This document shows, in pieces, positions 34,601 to 45,400 of a stretch of 64,000 nt of DNA. The notes under the pieces were generated by a model. It was not told where the DNA came from. It worked only from the letters and a program-made list of their open reading frames with translations, and ran no database searches. The DNA is from Asterochloris sp. CNOR1 (Eukaryota; Chlorophyta; Trebouxiophyceae; Trebouxiales; Trebouxiaceae). Both the position numbers and the translations under genes were made by a program. Location: assembly GCA_963969365.1 (NCBI GenBank), contig OZ017747.1:124001-188000 (forward strand), written 5' to 3'. Within the stretch, counting starts at the first letter, position 1; each line of letters starts with the position of its first letter.

Positions 34601-37600
34601 TGCTCAGACTGATGGGCGAGTCTCCACGTCAGCCCCCACTTATACCCTGGCCCTGGACCCTGCAGCAGCAGCTGCTTCACCGTCCCACCTTGCTGCAGCG
34701 CTGAGGACAGCCACATCTGCTGCAAAATCAGGGCTAAAGGCGACACGAGGAGCACAGGTGGGTGCGAAGCGTGCGCCTGCATGCGTTTGCCTTCAGATGC
34801 GACCCTTCCTTCATGCTGGCTCTGAATGATGCCTCGGCGGCTGGCTGTCCCATCTTGCTCCCGCGCTGAGGACAGCCACCTTAGATACAAAGGGGCCACA
34901 GGCAGCAGGAAGAGCAGATGTGGCTGTGGGGTGTGCACCTTATGTTGCTACCTTTGTGGTGAGGGGCCCAGTAGACTCAGGCCCTGGACGCTGCAGCAGC
35001 CGCCACTTGCCCACCTCACCTTGAGGCAGCACTGAATGATGGACACCTGTGCTGCAAATAATTGATTGGGAGGCCTGGGCTGGTTTTTCCCATTAGTCCT
35101 CACTGGGCTGGTTTCCTGCATACTCATGAAGTGCTTTTTGCAAGTGCATGCGGTGCTTGGTAGCCTGTGGAGGATGAAGCTTCTGCTTTCATTCTGCCTG
35201 TGACATGGCTCTTGCATCTGTCACCCTGCTGATGGCCGACTGACCTGAGCCAGCCAGTCCGTGCCCTTCGGTGCGCTGCGGCACAGCCCAGCAGCAGGCT
35301 TCTGCCTGCAGTCTGAGCTGCTCCACAAACACCTCTGGTCCTCAAGAGTGCTGGAGCAGTGCATTGCTGCAGTGCAGCAGCTTCAGCCGGAGAGGGACAC
35401 TGAGTCTTGCTCTGCTGCTGGCCTGCCACATGGAGACCTCTGATGCGGTGCAAATTTATCCTGCAGCAGGCGGTTTAAAGTATCGAAACGCCCATCAGCT
35501 GGCTTGCCACACCAACAGTGGACACTGCCTTGCAGCAGGCTCAGCCAGGCAGGGAGCACTCTCTGGCCTATGGCCAATGCGACACCACAGCTGTGCAAGA
35601 GTGCCAGGCTACCCCGCAGAAGAGGGAGTGCCCGTTTATCAAGCTGGATCTGCTGCTGGCCTGACACAGAGCTGAACAAGGCTGACATTGCCTCGCAGGA
35701 GGCGCAACCAGGGCGGGAACGCTCCTCGGCCGATGTGGCTCTCCTGCTGGCTCACGCCACGAGGTCGGGCCGCCCCGCTGGGGAGGCATCAGGAGCGCAC
35801 ATGGCAGGCGTTTTGCAGAGCACGCTGCTGGCAGATGAGGACCAAAGCCTGAGTCTGGGTGAGCCTCATCTGAAAAGCCACCAAGGGGCAAACGTGGGTG
35901 GCTTGGCCAATGTCTGCATGGAGAGCTGGTTGAGGAAGCAAGTCCCTGGCTGCTGCTTGCTTGGCAGCCATGCTGGTGGGCAGCACGCTGTGGCAGGTGT
36001 CTTCAGGGCAGGCCTGCTGCAGAACGCCACTTGCAGGTGAAGACCAGGGTCTGAGTACGGGTGAGGCTCCAGCATGTCAGGAGGCCACTGTAGCTACACC
36101 CACGGCGGCTGTTGACCTTTGCCTGTCGTGGGGGCTTGGGTGACTGGGCGTGCTGTGGGTGTTCATTGACTAGGCAGCTTGTGTGGTTGTGTGGGCTTCT
36201 CCAGCACCATGTCAATGTGTAGGCCTATGCAACCCCTGGCTGATTGTTCTCAGAGGTCGAAGTGGTGAAACAGGGCAGGGTAGTTGGGCTGGCCTGTTGA
36301 TCTCCAGAGTTGTGTGGGCAGATGCCTTCTGGAGAGCAAAAGTTGACATTAATTTGTACTTGTGCTGCAGGTGGCCTCAGTCCCCGTCCAGACCCTGGCA
36401 TTGTCTCGGATGCTCTGGCCGCTGCACTGGAAACAGGCTTGCCAGAGCAGCCGCCTGTCGCCAAGGGCCCCGCCAGCTCCAGAACCATGTGGTGCCCTAA
36501 GGCAAGCCTGTGCAGTTCTTGACTGAGGTTTTGTTGCTCTGGCGTCGTTCTGACGTCACTGGCAATGTGTGCTGAATAGAGAAGTGCCCTCCCTGGCTTG
36601 CGAGCAGGGGCCCTCGCCAGCACGCTTGCAGCTGTCGTTCTGCCACTTGATTATTCCCTTGCATGTCATGCTGCACAGGCAGTCTGCTGGGCAGGCCACA
36701 CTGCTTGCCAGGCGCCGTGCTGGACGCATCTGATGTTGCACAATGGTGTAGGCCATGCCGGTGAGCCAAATGGCAGTCGGTGGTGACTGCTCAGTAGCTA
36801 CCTTATTCAAGCAGTCCAAAATTGTCCAGGGCTGAAGACCAAGAAAACAACATCCCCATCTGTGCAGGGCATTCTTGTTGGCCACATGGCAGAGCACCGG
36901 CGGACAGTGAACCAGCTGGCTGTGTCAGGCAATGGCGCCTTCTTCGCCAGCGCCAGCAATGATGAGACTGTCAAGGTTTGGGACTGCCGTCGCCTGGACA
37001 AGGACGTTTCGTTCTGCAGCAAGCTGACGTATGCATCCCAGGGTGAGTCGTGAAGTGAGCACCTCTGCTGCCGTGCATCAATCGCATTGTGCTGTTGGCA
37101 AACTGGAACATCCAATGTTGGGGGTGGCAAGCCCATACCAACCTGGACAAATAAATGCGTCTTCTGCAGAAAGCTTACATGTGCATCCCCAGGGAGAGGG
37201 CTGTGGCATGGGCTGCCTGCTGATCTCTAGAATTTAGCAGACATACTGACTTTTCCCTTGGAGGGTTTTGATGGGCAGGATTGCTTTGACCAGGCTGCAA
37301 AAGCACATCTCCTTGTGCAGCTGGCTCACATGCGCATCCCGCAGAGAAGGGCTGACAAAAGGGTTCCTGCCTACCTCAATCTCGTGGACTACCACCGCGA
37401 GTGCAGAGTGGTAGTACATGTCCTGGCAGCAGATAGCAATCATCACTGCAGGGTGAGGGGTTGCAGTGGGGTTCACATCCTCTGTGTGCAGCCACCACGC
37501 GGAGCTTGGTCCACAGCAAGTTGACGCAGGCATCACTGAGTAAGCTGCCTAGGAGCTCGCGGGAAACTCTTCCTGGCATGGGGAGCCAAGTTTGTATTGG

Positions 37601-40600
37601 TCCCCTGCCACAAAATCACAGAAGCTTCTTGGCTTGAGGATGTGACAGCCTTCCAGGGCGCGCTGCATGCCTCCCACCCTCTGAGCTAAGCTGACTGCTG
37701 CTCCTGCTGTTGTGCTGCAGGCGGCAAGATCCTGGCCTGCACAGCCTGCGAGGACGGGCAGACGATCGCATCTGGAAGCAGCAACGGCAGCGTGCACGTG
37801 TGGCGCGTGGAGTATGTCACGCGGAACACAGGCATCCCCCACAAGTACACGGGCATCCAGGGTGAGTGGGCAACGGAGTTGAACCGATGACTACATGCTC
37901 GCAAAGCATGTGTTTTACCAACTGAGGGCACCAACAAAACGGTGTGGTGGTTCAGCTGCCAATGCAGGCGTGCTTCACTTGGCTTCAGCAGCACGGCTAC
38001 CCACTTCAGTCTCTGGGCCCCTTGCCCAGGCAGGTGCGTAAGGGGGCACAGATTAAAGTGGGCCAGGTGGTGCCAGAGGAGGGTGTAGGGGCGCAGCTGA
38101 TGCTGCAGCCATGGCTGCATAGCTTCCTCCAGCCAGGCGACCTCATCTTGCCGCACTGTGCCTGCAGACGTATGCATGTGCAGCAAGACTCCTACACTCA
38201 GGACCATGGATGCTGCAGCGGCCGGCCACTCTTACCCCTGGGCCCCCTCCCTGTGCAGGTGTGCATCAAGTGCCCTGCAGAGTGCAGTGAATCAGCTGCC
38301 AACGCAGGCGTCCATCAGTAGGCTCTAGCAGCATGGCCGCTCCCTTCAGTCTCTGCCCCCTTGCCCATGCAGGTCTGCGCCAGGTGGCTCCAGGTGAGGG
38401 CGCGGTGGTCCAGGTGCAGCAGTGGGGCCCCCTGCTGCTGTACAGCACCCAGAGGGGGGGGCTGCACGCCTGGGACCTGCGCATGGACAGGGACGCGTGG
38501 CAGCTGCCAGCCGCCCCCAGCCAGGCAAGTCAAGTGGGAGGGGTCGCTGGACTGTTTCAGGAAGGCCTGCCTGCCTCATGCCAGTGGGCGGCTGGGGACT
38601 GGTTGCTGAGGGAGGGGCTGCTGTGCCATCCAGGGATTCAGGGCTGCTCTCACCTAGGGGAGCTTTGCAGAGGCCGTAATGTGGGATTCACCATGTCTAG
38701 AGGGCGAGTTTTTACTTCAGCATATAAGCAGCGCCTCAGCTCCTGTCTGCCTACATCCAGTGTCCCCAGTCTGCCTAGCCATGCATGTCGAGCATTTGCC
38801 TGTGGCGCCCTCAATGCTTGTGTGTCATTGACACCTTGGAAGCTCACAGACCTTGACCTGTCTGCAGGGCGTGGTGCAGCACATGTGCACGGAGCCATCT
38901 GGGGGCTGCTGGGTCCTCACAGGGAGTTCCAGGGGCCAGATGGCGCTGTGGGACATGAGGTTTCAGCTCCAGGTGGGCCATGGTCTGGCCAAGCGAAGTG
39001 CATCCATCTGCTGCCTTTAGAGCCAGCTGCAGCTCGCGAAGGCAAGCGTGAAGGTACATGTTGAAACAGGCGCCTCCTCTTATTGCAGGTGCTCAACTGG
39101 CGGCACCCCCTGGGCTACCCAGTCAATAGTCTTTCCCTGGCCACAGCAGCTCCTGCCAACCTCGGCCTCACGGCTCCCAGGTAGGGTTTCGACTTGAGTT
39201 GTAGGTCATGCAGTCACAGTCCTGCACCCACAGTTCCACCCGGCAATCTGCGCAGCGCCGGACTGGCCTCTTTGCTCAGAGCCAACTGCTAAAGTAGCAG
39301 CGACAGAGATTGCTGTCGGCGTGCATCTGTGGGACACAAGCTGGCATGTGAGATGTTTTCATTGCTTGTGCTGCAGCGAGGGAGCGTGCCCCTTAGTGTA
39401 TGTGGCAGCAGGGCCACATGAGGTGGGCCTGTGGGACATTGAAGAGGGCAAATGCCACCAGGTGGGCGACTTGCTTCCGAGCTGCAGCGCTGGTGCATGA
39501 TCTCGGAGAGCAGCATGTTGCAGCCAGTTTGGGCCACATGAAACATGATCCTCTGGCCAAGCTGCCACCATGTCAACACCTGCACACGGCCCTGCCTGCT
39601 GGCGCCAAGACAACTCCAAAAAGGAGGTCGAAAGCCAACCTCATACGTTGTGGTGTGGAATTTTGGAAAGTAGGAGACAGCAGTGCGCTGTTGATCTGTG
39701 TGCAAGCAGCTGCAGTGTCTCAACATTTGGGACGCTTTGACGCTGGAAGAGGGTAGAAAGGCTAGATGGGTGCTTTCCTCATAGGACACCCTAGCTGCCC
39801 CAGCCCGCAGGTCACTTGCATACTGCACAGGCAGGCAGCCTTGGCTGCCCAGCAGATGTATTACAGCCATTGGCGCACAAGGGGGGTTGAACCAATGGCA
39901 CTCCTAAATTTTACACAGCCCTGCAGCGCCAAAGAAAACCAAATGGTCTTGCCCCCTGCAGATTATGCGTGTCCTGCCCAGGCAGGCAGCTCAAGCTGCC
40001 CAGCAGATGCAGTCCAAGCTTCGTTCACGCCAAGGGGAAACATGCCTGCACTAGCCTGCAGCGTCAAAGTGGACCCACTTTTGACCTGCCCTCTGCAGGT
40101 CATGCGCGTCCTGCCCCGGCATACCGCCCAGCAGGAGCTGCCGGCAGCGCTGTGCCGCCCGCCCCAGGAGCCCAGCGCCTCCCCCCTGAGTGCCGCCATG
40201 CTGAGCGAGCACCTGGCCGTGCAGGACCTGCAGACGCCTCGGGTCGCGCCAGCAGGGTGAGAGGCCAGCTGTGCTCCAATTATTGCCCTGCCTGAGCGCG
40301 TTGCCGAGCACTCTGCTTGCTGCTGAGGCATGCAGACAGCAAGAGCCGGGCCTGGCCAGCAGGGTGGGGCATTGCGTGAGTGCGTGACTTGTTGCTGAGC
40401 CGTGCACCTGCCCCTCCTGCAGGTGCACAGCTCTGCTGCCAACTGGAGCTGGTCCCCTGCTGACTGGCGGCAGCGACAATGGCCTCCGTCTATGGGACGC
40501 GGCCCACCCAGAGCGCAGCTACATGATCTGCGGGCCGCCCACAGCTCGGGAGGCGCCACGCAGCCTGGGCACCTCTGCAGGCGGCCAGGCCGTGTCCTAC

Positions 40601-41120
40601 ATGTACTCCCACCGCAGTGTGCAGCAGGTGCGGCCAGCCTGACTGCGCTGTGCAATGTGGTCCGGCCGGCTGAGGATTGGGTGGGCCAGTGCTCGCAAAG
40701 TATCAGGCGCCCCACATGCCTTAATCAGATGCTTGTTGTGCCACCTGAGCATCCACTGCAGCATGCAGCTGTCCCTGATCTTTGAGCCACCCTGCTGCTA
40801 ATGGGCATGAAGGCTCACAAAGAGCTCTGGATGCAGTTGCAGGGCCCAGCAGATCATTGCCAGGGCAAGTGAGGGCACATCGGTAATATGGCGACTGCAG
40901 CTCTGCCCACAGGACATATGTTTCCTTGCAGGTGCTGGTGCTTGAGGAGGCCTGTATAGCAGCCAACAGCGACTCAACTGGTGGTGCCACGCCATCCCAC
41001 GCTGACCGAGCGTCTGCCATCTGCCACAACGACGGCATCACCCACATGACAGCAGTAGACCTAACCGAACGCACCCTGCTGTCCTGCGGACACGATGGCA
41101 CAATAAAGGCCTGGCGCTGA
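22610..41120 (+). CDS. VPS15: VPS15 / PIK3R4, regulatory pseudokinase of class III PI3-kinase (complete, about 31 exons)
   Basis: Exon 1 (22610-22687) gives [10 protein letters not shown], the myristoylation start typical of VPS15. The kinase domain follows: [15 protein letters not shown] and VVVKVFYKR (22947-23083), SHVWPHQEW and LSTRPFM (23364-23514), catalytic [16 protein letters not shown] then DFASYKP (24177-24341), [20 protein letters not shown] (25089-25214), [20 protein letters not shown] (25736-25819), 26063-26113 and 26441-26593. HEAT repeats lie at 30125-30301, 30774-30886, 31336-31504 ([17 protein letters not shown]), 31807-31952, 32281-32434, 32953-33063 and 33859-34106. A low-complexity linker (34421-34757, 35699-35858, 36371-36501) leads to WD40 blades: VKVWD (36868-37042), VHVWR (37721-37861), LHAWD (38373-38524), MALWD (38868-38972), VGLWD (39377-39461), LRLWD (40423-40627), IKAWR-stop (40932-41120). 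HGD for HRD and DFA for DFG are family hallmarks. VPS15 scaffolds VPS34 on endosomal and autophagic membranes. Exons at 27.10, 27.57 and 28.40 kb are tentative; two introns use GC donors. Confidence 0.93.
24405..24760 (+). repeat. Exon-edge echoes after VPS15 kinase-loop exon (three copies)
   Basis: The exon ends at 24341 with TACAAGCCAGTCAGGGTGCC, then GGCTGACCACATG and a GTGAGC donor. Decayed copies follow at about 24405-24433 (CACAAGCCAGTATGGGGGCC), 24455-24498 (GCCCGCTGACCACACG plus an intact GTGAGC donor) and 24711-24760 (CACAAGCCTGTCAGGGCTCT). The third intron copy therefore offers a complete decoy 5' splice site. Confidence 0.8.
26349..26411 (+). repeat. Exon-start echo before VPS15 exon at 26441
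   Basis: CTGCAG at 26343 followed by CTGCTGCAGCCTGCGGCCTGA matches the true exon start, CGGCTGCAGCCCGCAGCCTG, 92 bp downstream. The copy continues through ATGCAGCTG and GCCAAGCCACC. It includes its own 3' splice site but contains in-frame breaks. Confidence 0.85.
26910..27145 (+). repeat. Three tandem copies of a VPS15 exon start, one keeping an open frame
   Basis: CTGCAG acceptors precede related exon starts at 26910, 27001 and 27101 (periods 91 and 100 bp). Copy 3 reads [20 protein letters not shown] and is taken as the real exon. Copy 1 reads [20 protein letters not shown] with no break over 20 codons, so it could be an alternative exon. Copy 2 is decayed. Confidence 0.8.
30009..30106 (+). 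repeat. Intronic segment shared with 32464-32553; also an echo of the exon at 30125
   Basis: TGTTGCATCTGGCGTCAGGC to about CAGTCTG is repeated at 32464-32553 in another VPS15 intron 2.45 kb away. Just upstream, 29965-30003 (TTGCAGGGAACGGTGGAGGG then GAGGGAACCAGCCC) is a decayed copy of the acceptor and start of the true exon (CTGCAGGGCCCGGCAGCAGG then GAAGGCACCAGCCCC). Confidence 0.8.
32564..32611 (+). repeat. Echo of the 3' end of VPS15 HEAT exon
   Basis: GATACTGAGGGTCTGGAGGT and CTTCCTGCTGCCCTGCCTGG repeat the end of the exon at 32388-32434 with few changes, 176 bp downstream. The copy has CATGTGG where the exon has its CAGGTGAG donor, so the donor is lost. Confidence 0.88.
37014..37347 (+). 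repeat. Three copies of the end of the first WD40 exon (period about 150 bp)
   Basis: The exon ends CTGCAGCAAGCTGACGTATG and CATCCCAGG at 37042. Copies follow at 37163-37194 (CTGCAGAAAGCTTACATGTG, CATCCCCAGG) and 37315-37347 (GTGCAGCTGGCTCACATGCG, CATCCCGCAG). Flanking AGGGAGAGGGCTG and AGAGAAGGGCTG extend the match into the intron. Confidence 0.88.
37950..38385 (+). repeat. Repeated acceptor region before the third WD40 exon
   Basis: CAGCTGCCAATGCAGGCGT, then an AGCAGCACGGCTACCC block, then CTTCAGTCTCTGGGCCCCTT, CAGGCAGGTGCG at 37953-38040 recurs at 38292-38385 as CAGCTGCCAACGCAGGCGT, AGCAGCATGGCCGC, CTTCAGTCTCTGCCCCCTTG and the real acceptor plus GTCTGCGC. The offset is about 337 bp and a partial third copy lies between. 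Confidence 0.82.
39811..40120 (+). repeat. Three tandem copies of a VPS15 acceptor and exon start
   Basis: The true exon starts at 40099 (CTGCAG then GTCATGCGCGTCCTGCCCCG). Upstream copies start at 39811 (CCGCAG then GTCACTTGCATACTGCACAG) and 39962 (CTGCAG then ATTATGCGTGTCCTGCCCAG). Periods are 151 and 137 bp. Copies 1 and 2 both continue GGCAGGCAGC and CAGCAGATG, so the whole unit, not just the splice site, was duplicated. Confidence 0.9.
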
Positions 41121-42491
41121 TACCGGCCCATCTTTGTTGGATGTTTTGAGACTTCATCTTTATCTGCTTGCAAAGCAGGCAATGGTCAAGTCCCTGTGCT
41201 CAATTTCATGCAAAGTGCTGGCTGCGTTGAAGCAAAGCAACCCCAATCATGCAAGTCTAGCTAGCAAACACAGGTATAGAATGCTGAAGGGAAGCTCCGA
41301 CCACTGCAATATGCTTTCGAGCCTTGAGGTGTGATGGAGACCTTGGATGCTTCCTATGGTCTTACAGTGGCAAGCAAAGAGGGCTCCAGAGGACTGACTG
41401 CAGAGCGCCATATGGCAGGTGACTGTTTGAATCTGCAATGCACATCATCATCTCCTATTTCCTGCTGAGTCTGATGGCTTGTGGACACCTGCTGAATTGG
41501 CGTTGCTGGAGAGCACTTCTGGGGCACACTTCACATGTGAGGCGCTGACCATCAGAGTGATGCTCCAAGTCCCACCCAGCAGGGAGCGTCTGGATGCCAT
41601 TCTGGACACTGCCATGCTTAGCCTCCCCTGCTGCATCACTGGTTGCCAGATCTACAGCCAGCTGGCCCTGTTCTGTCCACCAGGTGACTGTCAGCTATGT
41701 CAGAGACAAGGCATAGGCGTTGCAGCTCTGCGTCATTTTGACCCAGTTCAGGGCCACCCAGTCATGCATGTTTGTCTTTTCGTCCTCCTCCCTTATGGTC
41801 TTCTCATACAACAGCCCATCTTGTAATTGGCTGTGCAGGCAGAAAGTCTGCATGTTGTTCTGGCAACCTTGGCCTGCAACAAAAGCATTTGGTGGGAGCT
41901 CTTGACCCACCATGCTCCCAGTGCTGGCAACAGCTCGACTTGCTGCCAGATCTTCGGAGTACAGGTGTTGCACTTGATGCACAGCTGACAGTCAGGCTGC
42001 ACCTGCACAGTCTGACTGAGGCGGCTATGTGCCTCAAGAAGCAGCATGGCTTACCTTCAAACCAAGGCCTGACATGCTGACCAAGTCTCCACGCCGCTTA
42101 GAAGACGACCACCAGTCCTGCAGCAGCCTGGCCATGTCTGCAGCTTCTACCTCCTCTCTGCACTGTCACCTCACCACTGGCTTGATTGCCTGCTCTAGGA
42201 CTGCTGTTGTCAATTACTGCTTACCATTGTGCTTGGCCTATGCAACCCAGACCAGCAAGCCCCATTTGGTGAGTGCCCACATTGCAGCCACCAACTCAGA
42301 CTCCTGCAATGATCATCTTGGCATGGATCTCAAATTTCCTGGCTGCAGAGATGACTTCTCAGCGCAAGAGGCTGTGGCTGCATCAAAGCATCAAAGGTCG
42401 CCACTACTTTTTGCGAAGCTCTCATCTTGGTGCATGCATTGATTTGTTTCTGTCTGACCCCTAATCTACCTCATCGCCAAGGGACGTTGCC
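41121..42491. other. Intergenic stretch between VPS15 and IFT56
   Basis: No protein family was recognised on either strand. Short frames at 41.48-41.65 kb (+) and 41.70-41.98 kb (-) have no supporting splice pattern or motif. The IFT56 promoter must lie toward the right end, but no element stood out. Confidence 0.5.
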
Positions 42492-45400
42492 ATGATCATC
42501 AGCAAGTCAAGGCAGACCAAACGCCAGGCGGAGCAGGTGTCTCCCGCAATCATGCGCAGATCAGCAGCATGTGGCTCATCTCACTTCTTCAATGCACCTG
42601 CAGACCCCTGCAGACAAGACTAAGCGTAGTGAGCCGAACCTTGAGGATTTCTTGCAGCGGCGTGACTTTTCAGGTATGGCCATCGACCGCTCCTGTGGCA
42701 CCTGCAGGCTGCATGCAAGATGTGCTCACTCAGATGCTGCTGCAGGGGCCATCACTTGGCTGCACTTCAAGCGCCATGGCGCAGCAAAGGACCCCAGAAT
42801 GCAGGAGTGGCTGGCCTACTCTCACTACCACTTTGCCGAGCATGACAAGGTCTGCTTGCCAGCTTCCAGGCTCAGTGGGTGCTTGCTGTCATCAGTGCAG
42901 ACCATTGCAGCACATGCTGCTGTTGCTTCAGCTTGCACATCAGAGGGGTGGGAGAGCGTGCTTCCAAGCGCAGCCTGCATATGCAATCCCCAGACGCATT
43001 TGCAGCTGTGACCATCCTTTGCAGTACATGCTGTAGGGCCTCCTGACCTTCCAACAAGTGGGGGCCTGTGAGCTGCTTGTCATTAAAGTCCAATAGCATT
43101 GCCAGGTACCATTCATCATGACGAAACTTGTGCGTGCAGGCGCTGGCCATCTACAAGCAGCTGCTGGCTGAGGAAGACCCCGACCCTGTATACTACACCT
43201 ATGCTGCAGCCTGCCTCTACTACATGGGCCTGTACAGCGAGGCAGAAAACATGGCGCTGCAGGTGAGCTGCCTCTGAAACTTCTGTCGCGTGTCAGCCTG
43301 GGGCTGGGACAGATGTGGCTTGCAGGTGGGTTGCCTCTAGACCTTATGCCGCTTTCTATGACTTGAGCTGTGCGCTGGACTTGAGCTGCACAGAGGGCAG
43401 GGCACATCAGCTGGGATGCCGACTGTCAGCCTGAGCAGTGCAGAGGCATCTCACCTGCTCTGATTGAGCCCCGGTGCTGCCTGATGCCAGAGTGCAGCTC
43501 AAAGTGAAATTGGCACAAGGTCCAGTACAGACGCCAGGGCACAGCAGGTGGCATGCCTCTGAAGTCACTGTTGCCAAATCCTTATTGCACAGCCTGCCTG
43601 TCCATGCAGGGCCCCAGGTGCGCTTTGCAGACGCGCATCCTCTTCCACTGCGCCCACCAGATGGGCGACGAGGCCAAGCTGATGCAGCACCACCAGCAGC
43701 TGTCTGAGAGCACGGAGGACCAGCTGTCCTTGGCCTCCATCCACTACCTGCGCGGGCACTACCAGGTGGGGTCACCATGCTTGTATACGCGGGTGATGCT
43801 TTGCCTGTTGGCTGCTTGTTCTTCACACAGAACTGCTGGCATTGGCAGCCAAGCACCACAACAGGTGGGGCCCCCATGCTTTCGTGAATGGCTGACGCTT
43901 TGCCTGTTGACTGCTCAAACTTTTCACAGAGTTGCTGGCATTAGCGGCCATGCACTACCTGCAGTGGCACTATAGGGCACCAGATGATGCTGATTGCCAG
44001 TCTCACGGACAGATCCCGTGCCATTGGTGCAGGTGGCCACAGATGCGTACAGGAAGCTAAGCCACGGCAAGCCTATTAACCTGGCCCTTCTCTTCATGGA
44101 TGCCATGGCAGAAAGTCCGCAGATAGACCCACCAGATCTTCGCTGCAGGGGGTGTAGTTGTGTACTAGTACCCTCTGCTACTACACCGCAGGTCCTTTCC
44201 CCATCCTATGGCTGCTAAGCACTGCAAAATCAAATGTTCTTGTCTTTTGCAGGAGGCTACAGACGTGTACAAGCGCCTTCTGCTGGAGCACAGAGAGTTC
44301 CTGGCCCTGAATGTCTACGTGGCGCTGTGCTACTGCAAGCTGGACTACTATGATGTTAGCCTGGAGATCCTGGCAGTCTACTTACAGCAACACCTGGACA
44401 GCGCTGTCGCAGTCAACCTGAAGGCCTGCAACCTGTTCAAGCTTTACACGGGCAAGGCTGCCGAGGCAGAGCTCAAGGTGAGGTACCCCCCTCATCTCAA
44501 CAAGTCTGCATCAGGGGCTGTTACACGTCTGGCGACAACACTGAGAACTCTTGCACAACTGTATGTGAAACAGGGTGAGAAGTTGTCCAATGCAGTTCAG
44601 GCAGCTTTACCTAGAGCGCCAATGGGAAAAATTTTAGTGTCTAATCCTTTCTGCGCAGCAGCTCAATCATCAGTCTGGCTTTCAAAGCAGAGGCTGGATG
44701 CAGGGGCTGTAATGGCAAGAAGTTACCACTCAGCACGCTGACACAGGAGCCTGGTGGTTCTGCCTGCAGGAGCTGGAGAGAGGCAGGGGTTCAAGGTTCA
44801 TGGTGACCTATGATTTTGGTGCCATTGCCTGTAGGGGCTGGAGAGAGGCAGGATTTCATACTGAGGCCGCTGATCCAGAAGTCTCATGTCATTGTCTGCA
44901 GGGCCTGGAGAGGCAGGGGGTCAACATCAGCGACAATGCTCTGGTGCGCCACAACCTGGTGGTCTTCAGGAATGGGGACAGCGCTATGCAGGTCAGCAAG
45001 GGGTTCCACCTGCCTATGTGAATCTTTGGCATGCAAGTGGGCAGGTTCATCACTGAGCAGTCACCTTCCTGGCCTCAGCAGCGTCAATGAGCAGCAGGAA
45101 ACAGGTGCTTCAGCAGACACAGGCGTCAGGTAGGCCACGTAGGGCCAGCTGCTGAGGTGAGCAGCTGCAACAGGGTCAGCAGGCAGTGCCTGTGAGCTGC
45201 GCTTTTGTCGCATTCTCCCCTGCACACCTTGCCACAGCTGCAGCCCAGTATTGCAGCACGTGCAGCACGTGCCAAGTCCGCCTGCCCAGCATGGCGCCCT
45301 TCCAGTTGCAGATGCTGATGAGTGCACCATGTGACACTGCCCCACGCTCCAATCCAGTAGAGTGCCCTGCCTGCTGCAGGTGTTGCCCGGAGGCATGCTC

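Noticed and set aside
34421-36060. Separate Ala/Gln-rich gene between the VPS15 HEAT and WD40 parts
   Set aside because: Exon phases join to VPS15 on the left side and the family has a variable linker here; its repeats (34.69, 34.87, 35.0 kb) are echoes.
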